Assembly: GCF_034424315.1 (NCBI RefSeq) | Contig: NZ_CP139972.1 | Span: 4,712,001 to 4,776,000, forward strand | Origin: Chitinophaga sancti | GTDB taxonomy: Bacteria; Bacteroidota; Bacteroidia; Chitinophagales; Chitinophagaceae | Length of the DNA: 64,000 nucleotides | Reading direction: 5' to 3' | Shown: piece by piece, positions 51,393 to 59,781 of the stretch | How the letters are laid out: every line of letters starts with the position of its first letter | Numbering within the stretch: the stretch's first letter is position 1 | Program-made: the position numbers and the translations under genes | Notes under the pieces: generated by a model | What the model was told of the DNA's origin: nothing | What the model saw: the letters and a program-made list of their open reading frames with translations, nothing else | Databases searched by the model: none

Positions 51393-51908
51393 TCAGTGAT
51401 TATCCGGTTCAAAATCCAGGGAAACGGAATTCATACAGAACCGCTTACCGGTAGGTGGAGGACCATCGTCAAAAATGTGGCCTAAGTGCGAATTACACCT
51501 TGCACATTCCACCTCTATACGCTGCATACCATAGGTGTTATCTTCTTTATAGATTACACTGTTAGGCCGGTCAGCCTCAAAGAAACTAGGCCAACCACAG
51601 CTACTGGCAAATTTAGCATCAGAGCGGAACAATTTATTGCCACATACTGCGCAATAATAGGTACCCCTGGTATCTGCATCCCAATATTTACCGGTAAAAG
51701 CCCTTTCTGTTGCCTGTTCTCTGGCTACTGCATAGAGGTCAGCCGGCAGGATCTTCTTCCATTCTGCATTGCTGACGTTCAAATGGGTCGTGTCTGTGCG
51801 TGAGTAGTGCGGGTTATGCATATCTGGTTTGTTTTTACTTTGCTGAGCGCGGCCGGTGCAGCTGAAAAGCATACAGAGCAGCATGCTCAGGTATCGTGCG
51901 TTTCTCAT
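51393..51908 (-). CDS. msrB: Peptide-methionine (R)-S-oxide reductase, exported
   Basis: This 171-aa enzyme (ATG at 51908) reduces methionine-R-sulfoxide in damaged proteins. The signal MRNARYLSMLLCMLFSC followed by TG suggests a lipoprotein (lipid Cys17), so it works in the cell envelope. Zinc-binding pairs are Cys86/Cys89 (YYCAVCG) and Cys135/Cys138 (VECARCNSHLGHIF). The catalytic Cys158 is in RFCMNSVSLDF, and Cys104 (SSCGWPSF) can resolve the sulfenic acid. The length is near the family norm (about 140 aa) plus the signal. It is a single gene downstream of the sigma-factor promoter region. Confidence 0.95.
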   Translation of the reverse strand: MRNARYLSMLLCMLFSCTGRAQQSKNKPDMHNPHYSRTDTTHLNVSNAEWKKILPADLYAVAREQATERAFTGKYWDADTRGTYYCAVCGNKLFRSDAKFASSCGWPSFFEADRPNSVIYKEDNTYGMQRIEVECARCNSHLGHIFDDGPPPTGKRFCMNSVSLDFEPDNH

Positions 51909-52020
51909 TATTATAGTATTATACTTATAATAACGAAATTCGGACCAAATAAGATTACATGACATTATAGCCAAGCCCTTATTTAACAATATTTTGGGTT
52001 CCCGCCACCTGCTCCGGGAT

Positions 52021-53469
52021 TTATCTTGTTAGTTTTACAGTACCCTGTTCCCTCACTGTCTTGCCATAATAATCAGTACCCACTGCCATCCAGATATAAA
52101 TCCCTTCCGGCACTTTCTTACCCTTCATATTATTACCATCCCAGGCGACCTCACCTTTCCTCGACTTTTGATAGACCTGGTTGCCCATACTATCTAATAT
52201 ATCAAAGGAAGTAATCGTTTTGATCGTTCTTGCATATACCTGCAACACGTCGTTCTGTTTATCTCCATTTGGAGAAAACTCTTCCTGCACCATAAATGCC
52301 TTGGGATTAGTCACACTCACTTTCAAGGTATCGGTAGTGGTACAACCATTCTTCATCGTCATCCTGATAAAGAAAGTTTCCGGGGCTTTCAGCGTCACTT
52401 TCGGATCAATCACCTTATTATCCGTTAAACCATTATTCGGCAGCCATTCATAGGTAGCACCTTCCATTTTCCGGGCATTTAACTGCAAAGGTTTTCCCGG
52501 TTCAGCTTTTACGGCAGGCAATGCCCTGGCAGCGATCGGCTCGGTAATCGTAATATCGTGAATACTTGTTCCTCCCATTGAAGGGCAACTGGGTGGGGTA
52601 GCAGTTAATACCACTGTGTAAGTACCTGCCTTCTTATAAGTGAAGCTGGCACTGTTATTCTCACTACTCTGCCCATCGCCGCTATGCCAGCTGTAATCAA
52701 CAGGGCCGGTAGCCTTGGTTTTGTTGGTAAAATAAACAGAGGTACCGGTACAACCACTTGAATAAGCGAAATCAACTGATGGCAGTAATACCTGTGTCAT
52801 AGAGATAACATTGGAAGTGCCGGAACAGCCATTCCCATCTACCGCTATCACTTTATAATCTCCGGGCGCCGCCACTCGCAGGGAACTCCCTTTTCCTATA
52901 ATAGAATCATGCTGCAACCAGGTGAAAGCATATTTCCCTGAAGCACTCAATGGCATTTCCTTTGCGCCACATATCACGGTTCCCCTATCAGCACTGATAG
53001 TAGGAGAGGGTAGCATATACACGGTCAGTGCGCCATTCACATAAGTAATGTTATAGTTTTCTGCAACTGCCCCCGAAGGGATCAATATATTGGTAGCATT
53101 CACACTAACAGTAGGCCGGGTCTCCAGCACACTATCCGAGTCATCGTATACCCATCCCTTATAGGTCACTGTAAAAACAGGATCTGGTGCACCATAACAC
53201 CTGGCTGCATTGTTCGCGGTAATCGTAAGCGGTGCTTTGTCAATCACCAGTTTTTCCACCGTACTGTCAGTCGTAAGATCCACTTCACCAGCCTTCATGA
53301 TCTGCACCATCCATTTGTGATCTTCCAGGAATACCCTTGCCACAGTCGTATCCGAGGAATGCACCTGGATACTATCGCTGAACGTTAGCGGGAAGTCCGG
53401 ATCGCCGTATTTTTTCTGTCCATATCCTTTTAAACAAATGAAACACAATGCAATGAGTAATCGATTCAT
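52021..53469 (-). CDS. Secreted PKD/MBG protein with gliding-type (CHU_C, T9SS) C-terminal domain
   Basis: From the ATG at 53469 there are 482 aa: signal MNRLLIALCFICLKGYGQ, an MBG-like domain (LTITANNAARCYGAPDPVFT; VAENYNITYVNGALTVY; about 85-165), an Ig/PKD region (YSWHSGDGQSSENNSASFTY with KKAGTYTVVL; about 250-310) and a final 85-residue CHU_C domain (VQEEFSPNGDKQNDVLQVYA; KGKKVPEGIYIWMAVGTDYY) that targets it to the type IX secretion system. It is an adhesin- or sensor-like surface protein. It follows the response-regulator gene by about 50 bases and may be its target or co-operonic. Confidence 0.9.
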   Translation of the reverse strand: MNRLLIALCFICLKGYGQKKYGDPDFPLTFSDSIQVHSSDTTVARVFLEDHKWMVQIMKAGEVDLTTDSTVEKLVIDKAPLTITANNAARCYGAPDPVFTVTYKGWVYDDSDSVLETRPTVSVNATNILIPSGAVAENYNITYVNGALTVYMLPSPTISADRGTVICGAKEMPLSASGKYAFTWLQHDSIIGKGSSLRVAAPGDYKVIAVDGNGCSGTSNVISMTQVLLPSVDFAYSSGCTGTSVYFTNKTKATGPVDYSWHSGDGQSSENNSASFTYKKAGTYTVVLTATPPSCPSMGGTSIHDITITEPIAARALPAVKAEPGKPLQLNARKMEGATYEWLPNNGLTDNKVIDPKVTLKAPETFFIRMTMKNGCTTTDTLKVSVTNPKAFMVQEEFSPNGDKQNDVLQVYARTIKTITSFDILDSMGNQVYQKSRKGEVAWDGNNMKGKKVPEGIYIWMAVGTDYYGKTVREQGTVKLTR

Positions 53470-53518
53470 ATTAAAGATTGCTATACTTTGAAACAAAGAT
53501 AGCACTCCGACTCATTTA

Positions 53519-54217
53519 TCAAAAATGTCCTCCCACTTCATCGGCGCTCAGCAACCCGGTCTTGATCGCAAACACTGCCAGGCTTACGGAATTGGTAGTA
53601 CCGGTTTTATCGAGTAAATGCTGCCTGTGCCCCTCTACAGTACGGATACTGATGAATAACTTAGCGGCAATTTCACTGTTCGTCATCCCTTTACAAATAA
53701 ATGTTAAAACTTCCTTCTCCCTGGGAGTAAGGGAATTTCCATTCATATATGGCTTCTGTATAGACTTTGATTGTACACCGCGCAGCATGGCTTCTCCTAT
53801 CTTTTCAGTGAAATAAAATCCCTTTGCCGCCACCTCTTCTATTGCTTCCCGCAGGCCATCCTGGTCAATGTCTTTATGCAGGTAACTTCTTGCACCCATC
53901 TTCATCATATGAAAAATGAAATTATCGGCAGTATGCATAGACAATGCGATGATCTTCATTTGTGGGTATAGCTGAAGGATCTGTTTACAGGTTTGCATGC
54001 CATCGGTCTCCGGCATTTCTATGTCCATCAAAATAATATCTGGTAGTTGAATAGCAAGTGCTGCTAACAATTGCGGGCAGCTTTCCGCTTCAATGATCAT
54101 GTCAAATTGAGGATAGGTCTTCAGCAGGTTGATAATTCCCTGGCGGAAGAGTTTATGATCATCCACGATGGCAAGTCTGATGGGTGTCACAGCATATGAA
54201 TTTACAGTAATGGTCAT
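53519..54217 (-). CDS. NarL/LuxR-type response regulator
   Basis: This 232-aa cytosolic regulator has a receiver domain with acidic pair Asp19-Asp20 (LAIVDDHKLFRQG), phosphoacceptor Asp65 (DIILMDIEMPETDG) and a conserved Lys in SYLHKDIDQDG, then a GerE/LuxR helix-turn-helix (SLTPREKEVLTFICKGMTNS; SIRTVEGHRQHLL). It is controlled by the adjacent HisKA_3 kinase (54239-55018), 21 bases upstream. The target genes are unknown. The CHU_C protein immediately downstream is the nearest candidate. Confidence 0.95.
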   Translation of the reverse strand: MTITVNSYAVTPIRLAIVDDHKLFRQGIINLLKTYPQFDMIIEAESCPQLLAALAIQLPDIILMDIEMPETDGMQTCKQILQLYPQMKIIALSMHTADNFIFHMMKMGARSYLHKDIDQDGLREAIEEVAAKGFYFTEKIGEAMLRGVQSKSIQKPYMNGNSLTPREKEVLTFICKGMTNSEIAAKLFISIRTVEGHRQHLLDKTGTTNSVSLAVFAIKTGLLSADEVGGHF

Positions 54218-54238
54218 GTATAGCGTGATAGTAACATT

Positions 54239-55018
54239 TTATAATACCGGCAATCTTACTATAATACAAGTACCCTCTCCCGGTACTGATTGTATTTGCA
54301 TCTCAGCTTTCAGCATTTCTTTACGGGCTTCAATACTTTTGAGGCCAATTCCTCCTTTCCCTGCTTCCCGGGGATCGAATCCGCAACCATTATCCCGCAC
54401 ACTGAGTTGGATAAAGCGCGCCGTTTGCCGCAGTTCCAGATGCACATCGCTTGCTCCGGAATGCTTAATTGCATTATTCACCAGCTCCTGCACAATACGA
54501 TACAGCGCCAGTTCCTGCTGCAGTTCCAGCCCACTGATCTCATCTGCATCAAAAGTAAAAGTCAGCGGTGAAGCCTGCGATAATACCGATACCAGGTATT
54601 GCAATCCCTCCACCAATCCAAACTTTGTCAATACAGAAGGATATAGATTCAGTGATATATTTTTCAGGTTCTGTATAGTATGGCTCAATATTTCTTTCAC
54701 GCTGTTAACAAGTTGCTCTTTCTCCGGGTCAGTATGGTTTAGCTGATTCACCAGCAATTTTGCGGTAGACAGAGACGATCCTATTTCATCATGCAGATCG
54801 TGCCCGATCCGTACCCGCTCCTTTTCCTGGGCAGCGATACTTGAAGTTAATAATTCACGCTGATATTCATGCTGTACAGATTGCAGGCGGATCTGCTGTG
54901 CCAGCAAACGCTTTTGATACACAATGAAAAAAATGATCACCGAAATCGCCAGGAACAGGATGACCAGGATACCACAGAACAACATATACTTCATCTCTAG
55001 TTCCTTTGGGGAATCCAT
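54239..55018 (-). CDS. NarL-type sensor histidine kinase (HisKA_3)
   Basis: From the ATG at 55018 there are 259 aa: one membrane helix (about 10-34, KYMLFCGILVILFLAISVII), a short coiled coil, HisKA_3 with ERVRIGHDLHDEIGSSLSTA (phosphoacceptor His73) and a HATPase domain (ELVNNAIKHSGASDVHLEL; DNGCGFDPREAGKGGIGLKS). It has almost no extracellular sensor part, so sensing probably depends on the polytopic partner whose gene it overlaps by 22 bases (54997-55644). Phosphotransfer goes to the downstream LuxR-type regulator. Confidence 0.94.
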   Translation of the reverse strand: MDSPKELEMKYMLFCGILVILFLAISVIIFFIVYQKRLLAQQIRLQSVQHEYQRELLTSSIAAQEKERVRIGHDLHDEIGSSLSTAKLLVNQLNHTDPEKEQLVNSVKEILSHTIQNLKNISLNLYPSVLTKFGLVEGLQYLVSVLSQASPLTFTFDADEISGLELQQELALYRIVQELVNNAIKHSGASDVHLELRQTARFIQLSVRDNGCGFDPREAGKGGIGLKSIEARKEMLKAEMQIQSVPGEGTCIIVRLPVL

Positions 55019-55644
55019 AGTGTTAGCGTATAGAAGGTGTACAGTAACATGGTTAATACGGCATGGACATCCCATAGTTGCAAATTAAAGCTCGTAGAAT
55101 ACGAGGAGAAGATATACTCACTAAAAGTAAAAACAATGATATCACAAGGGAAGTAAATGATCAACCCTGCCGACAGCCAGAACATAGGAGCGTATTCCAG
55201 GTGAAAGATATTCAATTTTCTGAGTACGCGGTAAAGATATTCCAACACGAAAAAAAGAATGAGGAATCCTTCTACAAAACGCTCCTCCCGGTTGAAACCC
55301 TGTAATTTCCCGGTAAGGATCTCAAAGAAGGCGTAGCCGGCAAAACCAGCGGTGAGGAAAGGGATTATCTTTGCGGTTCTGCTGTCATTCAGTTCATGCC
55401 TGTACATTGCTGCAAGCAGGCCAAATTCAACAGGTATATAGAGGACGATCAGAAACAGGTTTCCCATCTTAAGCAAAATGAGCAGTCTTGACAGGAGGTC
55501 TGTCAGAAAGCCAAAGAGTACGAGGATCCATAGGTAGCGTAAGGGTGCTTGCAATTGTCTGAGACGAAGCCCGCCCACCACGACTGCGATGGTCTCAGGG
55601 ATCATTACACCATACATAATGATCCGGTCGAAGGGAAGAGACAT
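54997..55644 (-). CDS. Polytopic membrane protein coupled to the two-component system
   Basis: From the ATG at 55644 there are 215 aa with about seven hydrophobic segments (IIMYGVMIPETIAVVVGGL; YLWILVLFGFLTDLLSRLLI; NLFLIVLYIPVEFGLLAAMY; IIPFLTAGFAGYAFFEILTG; FLILFFVLEYLYRVL; MFWLSAGLIIYFPCDIIVFT; LQLWDVHAVLTMLLYTFYTL). I do not recognise a named family. Such 6-7 TM proteins are frequently encoded directly before HisKA_3 kinases in Bacteroidota and may be their sensors (inference). It overlaps the kinase gene by 22 bases and follows the 55710-56417 gene. Confidence 0.8.
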   Translation of the reverse strand: MSLPFDRIIMYGVMIPETIAVVVGGLRLRQLQAPLRYLWILVLFGFLTDLLSRLLILLKMGNLFLIVLYIPVEFGLLAAMYRHELNDSRTAKIIPFLTAGFAGYAFFEILTGKLQGFNREERFVEGFLILFFVLEYLYRVLRKLNIFHLEYAPMFWLSAGLIIYFPCDIIVFTFSEYIFSSYSTSFNLQLWDVHAVLTMLLYTFYTLTLWIPQRN

Positions 55645-55709
55645 AATAAACGTTTTAAAGCCTCTCCCGGGCCAGGAGAGGCGAATGAATAATAGTGTGT
55701 GTCTATTGA

Positions 55710-56417
55710 TCAATAAGGAGGGCTTGGTGCAGAAATATCATACAAGCCATCGGGATTACCTATCCTGGCCGGCGCATTTTCTCCATCTGCCAGGATCCCC
55801 TGCAATACCAGGTTGAAAGTAAAGGTAGGTGCATTGACGTCGGTTACATTAGGTCTGTACAACTCATGCAAGGCAAGACTTACAGACAGCCCGCTGCATT
55901 TATATAAAAATGCAGCATCGATAAAGTCTTCCAGTGGGAAATTATACCCTTGCAGGTAACCAAAAATGTTTCTAAAGCGCTCTCTTGAAATAAAGTCATC
56001 ATTAACAGCCCACTTCTGTAACCAGAGTTCGCCCAGGTTGGTAGGCAACTGACCGTTGGGCACCCCGTCACCTAATTCCTGTGCATAGGGGGTACCCAGG
56101 AAAAAGGCAGTAGTAATACCTTCATTTTTATCAGTTCCAAACAGGATGATGTTAAACAGCTCTTCTCCCTCATCATCTCTGGTAATGCAAAAGCGGGCCT
56201 TGATAGTAGCGGTCGCTTCTGAAGATACCAGGTACTCAATAGCACTCACGTCAAAATGAACGGCGCTGAGTTTGAAGGATCCTTTGTAGAAATAGTCTCT
56301 CATGTCGCCTTTACCATCATCTTCATTCAGAAGGGTAATCCACCGCGAGATGTACTTGTCATAATCTGCCTTGCTAATTAGCGTGATGGGCATGGTTTGT
56401 GTTAATGCATGAGACAT
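55710..56417 (-). CDS. Hypothetical protein
   Basis: I do not recognise this 235-aa soluble protein. No signal or membrane helix is seen. It contains ISKADYDKYISRWITLLNED, the segment YFYKGSFKLSAVHFDVSAIE, an acidic region (CITRDDEGEELFNIILFGTD) and PNGQLPTNLGELWLQKWAVN, and it ends with a Pro-rich IGNPDGLYDISAPSPPY. It precedes the membrane-protein/kinase/regulator genes on the same strand by 65 bases and could be the first gene of that unit. The ATG at 56417 has no competing upstream start. Confidence 0.7.
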   Translation of the reverse strand: MSHALTQTMPITLISKADYDKYISRWITLLNEDDGKGDMRDYFYKGSFKLSAVHFDVSAIEYLVSSEATATIKARFCITRDDEGEELFNIILFGTDKNEGITTAFFLGTPYAQELGDGVPNGQLPTNLGELWLQKWAVNDDFISRERFRNIFGYLQGYNFPLEDFIDAAFLYKCSGLSVSLALHELYRPNVTDVNAPTFTFNLVLQGILADGENAPARIGNPDGLYDISAPSPPY

Positions 56418-56732
56418 ATTATATAGCTTGATGGTGAAAAAATGCGAAGGGATAGTCGAATTTAGTGTTTACGGAATGCAGTGACACCGCAGGGAGTTTT
56501 TATCTTTAGCCATGTTAAAAGGGCGGCGAACCGGGAGTATTCACCGCCCCGTATTCATGGTTTAGGGAGGGAAAGGGTGTCTTTTATTGGTTTAAATGGA
56601 CAAAAAGCCAGCGATGACGATGTAAAAGTAGAAAATAGGAGGAAGGTGGATAAGAGGGGGAATACCTGAAAAATAAAACAGGTAGTTAGGAGGGGTGAAG
56701 TAAGTAGAAATACGGGGGCGCTTATAAAACGA
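56418..56732. other. Intergenic gap without a gene
   Basis: The gap lies between the HPP gene stop and the hypothetical gene start, both on the minus strand. It holds the hairpin at 56521-56549. A 62-codon plus-strand frame here has no features of a gene. Confidence 0.45.
56521..56549 (-). terminator. Terminator-like hairpin downstream of the HPP gene
   Basis: GGGCGG / CCGCCC stem with a 17-base loop. On the minus strand it is followed by TTTTAAC. It lies about 185 bases beyond the HPP stop. Confidence 0.5.
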
Positions 56733-57341
56733 TTAATGATGCACCCGCTTATAGCGCACCCTATAATTCCGTTCCCAGAACTTATACCAGGATTTATTTC
56801 TAGGATAGCTTCTGTGAGAAGTAGCGTTATTACATACAATAGCCACCAGCAATAAGATGAGTACACCAGACAACACCGGGCTTAATACATACAGGTACCC
56901 CAGCGCCTTTATTTTGGCCGTGCCGATATTTGCAATCAGGGCAGTAGCCCCTCCAGGGGGATGCAAAGTTTTAGTAATCTGCATCATTACAATAGCAAGA
57001 GAAACAGATAGGGCAGCGGTGAGCCAGATCTCTCCGGGAACCAGTTTATACACGGTCACACCTACCAGGGCACTTACTACGTGGCCACCGATCAGGTTAC
57101 GGGGTTGTGCAAGCGGACTATTAATAATACCGTATACCAATACAGCAGAGGCACCAAAGGAGCCAATTAAAAAGAGATTGTCAGAAACTGGCAGGAACTT
57201 ACTATTCAGCAGGCCAATAGCCCCTATTCCAAAAAATGCCCCAATGAATGTCCAGATATGTTCTTTAAGGTCGATCAGTGTTTCATGGTAGATGATCAGC
57301 CCGGCCTTGCGCATGTGCCGGCGTAATTTTCGATGTATCAT
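56733..57341 (-). CDS. HPP family membrane protein
   Basis: This 202-aa integral membrane protein has four to five helices (WTFIGAFFGIGAIGLLNSKF; NLFLIGSFGASAVLVYGIIN; GGHVVSALVGVTVYKL; LTAALSVSLAIVMMQITKTL; LYVLSPVLSGVLILLLVAIV). The family motif is HPPGGATALIANIG, preceded by the conserved SPLAQPRNLIGGHV. HPP proteins are suspected transporters; the cyanobacterial and plant ones have been linked to nitrite transport. The C terminus is strongly basic and cytosolic. It is a single gene. Confidence 0.92.
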   Translation of the reverse strand: MIHRKLRRHMRKAGLIIYHETLIDLKEHIWTFIGAFFGIGAIGLLNSKFLPVSDNLFLIGSFGASAVLVYGIINSPLAQPRNLIGGHVVSALVGVTVYKLVPGEIWLTAALSVSLAIVMMQITKTLHPPGGATALIANIGTAKIKALGYLYVLSPVLSGVLILLLVAIVCNNATSHRSYPRNKSWYKFWERNYRVRYKRVHH

Positions 57342-57535
57342 TTCAGCACAAAAATAATCATTTCGCCGAAGGTTCTAAAATCATCAGGAATTATATCAAT
57401 TTCTTGTCTGCAAACAAGCACTACAAATACATGTGATGTATAAATATTCCTCTCATTTTTCTAAACAAAGTGAATTAACTTTTGTTTTTTGTTAGTAGTC
57501 ACGAATTCAAAATACCAAATCTTAAAGCCCTCAAA

Positions 57536-58128
57536 ATGAGTACTGCAACCCTCAAAGTAAGCATATGGAGTAAGACCGATCCACTATCATCCCTTGACAC
57601 CATCCGCATCGAATGCGGAATTGACGAAGATTGCAGCAATCTTATTAAAAAACCGGCTACAGTCTAAAAAAATTAACATTCAAGCCGGTGTATTCCACGA
57701 TCTCACCGACTGGTATGGAAAAATAATTGCACGGTTGACAAACAACCTGCTTATACAACATTATTCCAGTTTCTTTCTCTCCGTATATCCCTTCCTGGAG
57801 AACAAAGAATACGGCTCCCGGAGATGCAGCTCCCGGCGGTTCCAGGGAGAAACTGGATGAATATAATATATAGGAAAGTGAACAAAACTTATTTTCCGGC
57901 AATGAGAATTACCCGGAACTAACGCGTCTGCTTACACTCGCACAACAAAACCGGCTGACTATTATTGAAGAGCTATTTGACAGGATTCAGCCCCATCACG
58001 GAGATGGGATCCCTGCTTTGGAAAAATTAACAGCTATTCATTTGGGTATTTCGGGCCCGCAGGATCATGGAAGAACAGCATCAATGCTGGAATTTGGAGA
58101 TGTAATGAAAAGTATGCCGCCATCTTAG
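57536..58128 (+). pseudogene. Possible decayed gene in three frames
   Basis: In this otherwise gene-free stretch, coding-like text moves through all three plus frames. It starts at the ATG at 57536 (MSTATLKVSIWSKTDPLSSL). It then continues as ILLKNRLQSKKINIQAGVFH with DLTDWYGKIIARLTNNLL. Finally it reads FSPYIPSWRTKNTAPGDAA, is interrupted by a TAG at 57871, and resumes as NENYPELTRLLTLAQQNRL with GISGPQDHGRTASMLEFG up to a stop at 58128. I do not recognise a family. The pattern fits a gene broken by at least two indels and one nonsense change, but chance open frames remain possible. Confidence 0.3.
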
Positions 58129-58180
58129 CGATTGCACATACATTTCTTATAGTTGCATCATCCAATCTGACGAGAGAAAA

Positions 58181-58235
58181 ATAATCGATCCATTAATTGC
58201 GCAACAAGCTGTTGCGCAATTAATGGATCGATTAT
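58181..58235. repeat. Perfect palindrome with 25-bp arms and 5-base loop
   Basis: Bases 58181-58205 (ATAATCGATCCATTAATTGC...) are perfectly repeated inverted at 58211-58235 around AAGCT. There is no T-run after it. It lies 68 bases before the orphan 419-aa gene. A shorter echo of the loop region (GGAACAAGCTGCTGCTCAAT) follows at 58242. Confidence 0.9.
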
Positions 58236-58302
58236 CATTTGTGGAACAAGCTGCTGCTCAATTTCCAGAAATCCCTAACTTTACCTCAAACCACAGCCTC
58301 CC

Positions 58303-59562
58303 ATGCCTCCATTCAATATCGTAGCCTTTAACTCCTCTATCCTTAGCACCTATGCTCCTGCTCTGCAGCTCTTCCGCAGCGCCCAGGCCGAAAAACAAAT
58401 GCACGAACCCATCGCCACCTACCTCGACTGCCACAACAAACTTCATGGCACCATCATCGTGATCCGTGATCAAAAAAATAACATCACCGTAGAAATGGCA
58501 CTCGCCATCTTACAAGACGAAATGAACACCCTCCTGCAAAAAGGGAAGATCCAATCATCCGCCATCTTCTACCACTCCTGCTTCACCGGCCAGCCAGGTG
58601 ATACACCCACCAGCGCCAACAACGCCACCTTCGTTGCCCACGAAGACTACAACGCCATCAGCCTCCTCTACGCCACCCAACAAGGTCAAACCGGCACCAT
58701 TATCTGCCCCTACATCATCAAAGACAACATCATCCGCCACCAACCCATTCACGGCTTCGACTCCGCCAGCCCATTCGATGCCGAAGCTGCCGAAAAAGAA
58801 ATCACTTTCGATGAACCCATCGAATATACCGACTTCGAAATCAGGAACGAATACGAAATCGGCATCCGCAATATTGAAAAACCTGATCAAATCTATAACA
58901 TGGAATGGGAAGGTTTCATCGGTGCCAAAAACTTCGCGCTCCCTGCCATCAAAAGCATCCTCAACAAGGCCATCAGCGCTACCAAAAACGCCACCATTAC
59001 CTATATCAATGGCAAAATAGGCGTATCATCCCTCGACCTTGGCCCCATCACCATCGTCGGCATCCATGTAGGCAAAAGCTTCTATGCATATCCTGCCATG
59101 CGCCCCTCTCATACCTTCGAAGTCACTACCGACTACATTGAAGAAACCTTCCAGAGACGTGGCACCGAAGCTCTCATCGCCGCATCTATCAATAACAAGA
59201 TCCTCATCAACTTCCTCGCCACCGACTATCTAAAACACCACAGCACCTACCGGTCAGTAAAAACCAACTGGATGAAAATCGGTGCACTCGCACTCTTCAT
59301 TGATGTACGCCCCGTATTTGAAGACAACACCTTCTGGCCGGAAGACAACTACGGAGACTGTGGTCTGCACCAGTTCATGGGTACCATCATCAATATCAAA
59401 ACCGTTGCTGTATTAGATGTAAAAGCCTACGTCATCACAACAAACATTGGCTTCGAACTGGATATCTTCGTCAGCGCAGAGAATGTTATGGATGGCCTAT
59501 TGCAAGCCGGTGGACATATCAGGGGCGTCATCTGCTTCCACGGCGAAATCATCTTTGGATAA
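58303..59562 (+). CDS. Orphan 419-aa protein of unknown family
   Basis: I recognise no family. The product is soluble, acidic, with no signal or membrane helix. It begins MPPFNIVAFNSSILSTYAPA. The first third has LDCHNKLHGTIIVIRDQKNN and FYHSCFTGQPGDTPTSANNA. The middle is very acidic (FDAEAAEKEITFDEPIEYTD). The last third has EETFQRRGTEALIAASINNK and WPEDNYGDCGLHQFMGTII. Coding is certain from its length and codon bias, which is strongly C-rich like the GH2 gene. It sits alone between the palindrome and a 55-bp tandem repeat, convergent with GH3. It could be a structural, toxin-like or phage-tail-like component, but I have no evidence for any of these. Confidence 0.8.
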   Translation: MPPFNIVAFNSSILSTYAPALQLFRSAQAEKQMHEPIATYLDCHNKLHGTIIVIRDQKNNITVEMALAILQDEMNTLLQKGKIQSSAIFYHSCFTGQPGDTPTSANNATFVAHEDYNAISLLYATQQGQTGTIICPYIIKDNIIRHQPIHGFDSASPFDAEAAEKEITFDEPIEYTDFEIRNEYEIGIRNIEKPDQIYNMEWEGFIGAKNFALPAIKSILNKAISATKNATITYINGKIGVSSLDLGPITIVGIHVGKSFYAYPAMRPSHTFEVTTDYIEETFQRRGTEALIAASINNKILINFLATDYLKHHSTYRSVKTNWMKIGALALFIDVRPVFEDNTFWPEDNYGDCGLHQFMGTIINIKTVAVLDVKAYVITTNIGFELDIFVSAENVMDGLLQAGGHIRGVICFHGEIIFG

Positions 59563-59599
59563 AAAACGTATTCACACAAATCCCAATAGCAAGCTACGC

Positions 59600-59716
59600 A
59601 TTCACTAACAGTGAAGCGTACACCTATTCCCATACAAAATTCATGAAAAACAAGATTCACTAACAGTGAAGCGTATACCTATTCCCGTACAAAATTCATG
59701 AAAAACAAGATTCACC
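59600..59716. repeat. 55-bp tandem repeat, 2.1 copies
   Basis: The phrase beginning ATTCACTAACAGTGAAGCGT restarts at 59600, 59655 and 59710 (partial), an exact 55-base period with three substitutions. Each unit contains the small palindrome TTCACT-AAC-AGTGAA. It lies between the convergent orphan gene and the GH3 gene. Confidence 0.85.
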
Positions 59717-59744
59717 AAGGGGCATAAAAACCCTATCAAGAAAA

Positions 59745-59775
59745 AAGCCTTCAGATCAAACAGACCTGAAGGCTT
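59745..59775 (-). terminator. Terminator after the GH42-GH3 operon
   Basis: AAGCCTTCAG / CTGAAGGCTT with an 11-base loop. Minus-strand transcripts continue into TTTTTT. It lies directly after the GH3 stop at 59782. Confidence 0.88.
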
Positions 59776-59781
59776 CCCGCT

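Noticed and set aside
57657..57902. 81-codon minus-strand frame in the degraded stretch
   Set aside because: No recognisable features; the plus-strand frames read more like former coding sequence, though neither is proven.
59600..59716. CRISPR array
   Set aside because: The repeat is contiguous with no unique spacers, and no cas genes are present; the 11-bp arrays likewise lack spacers.
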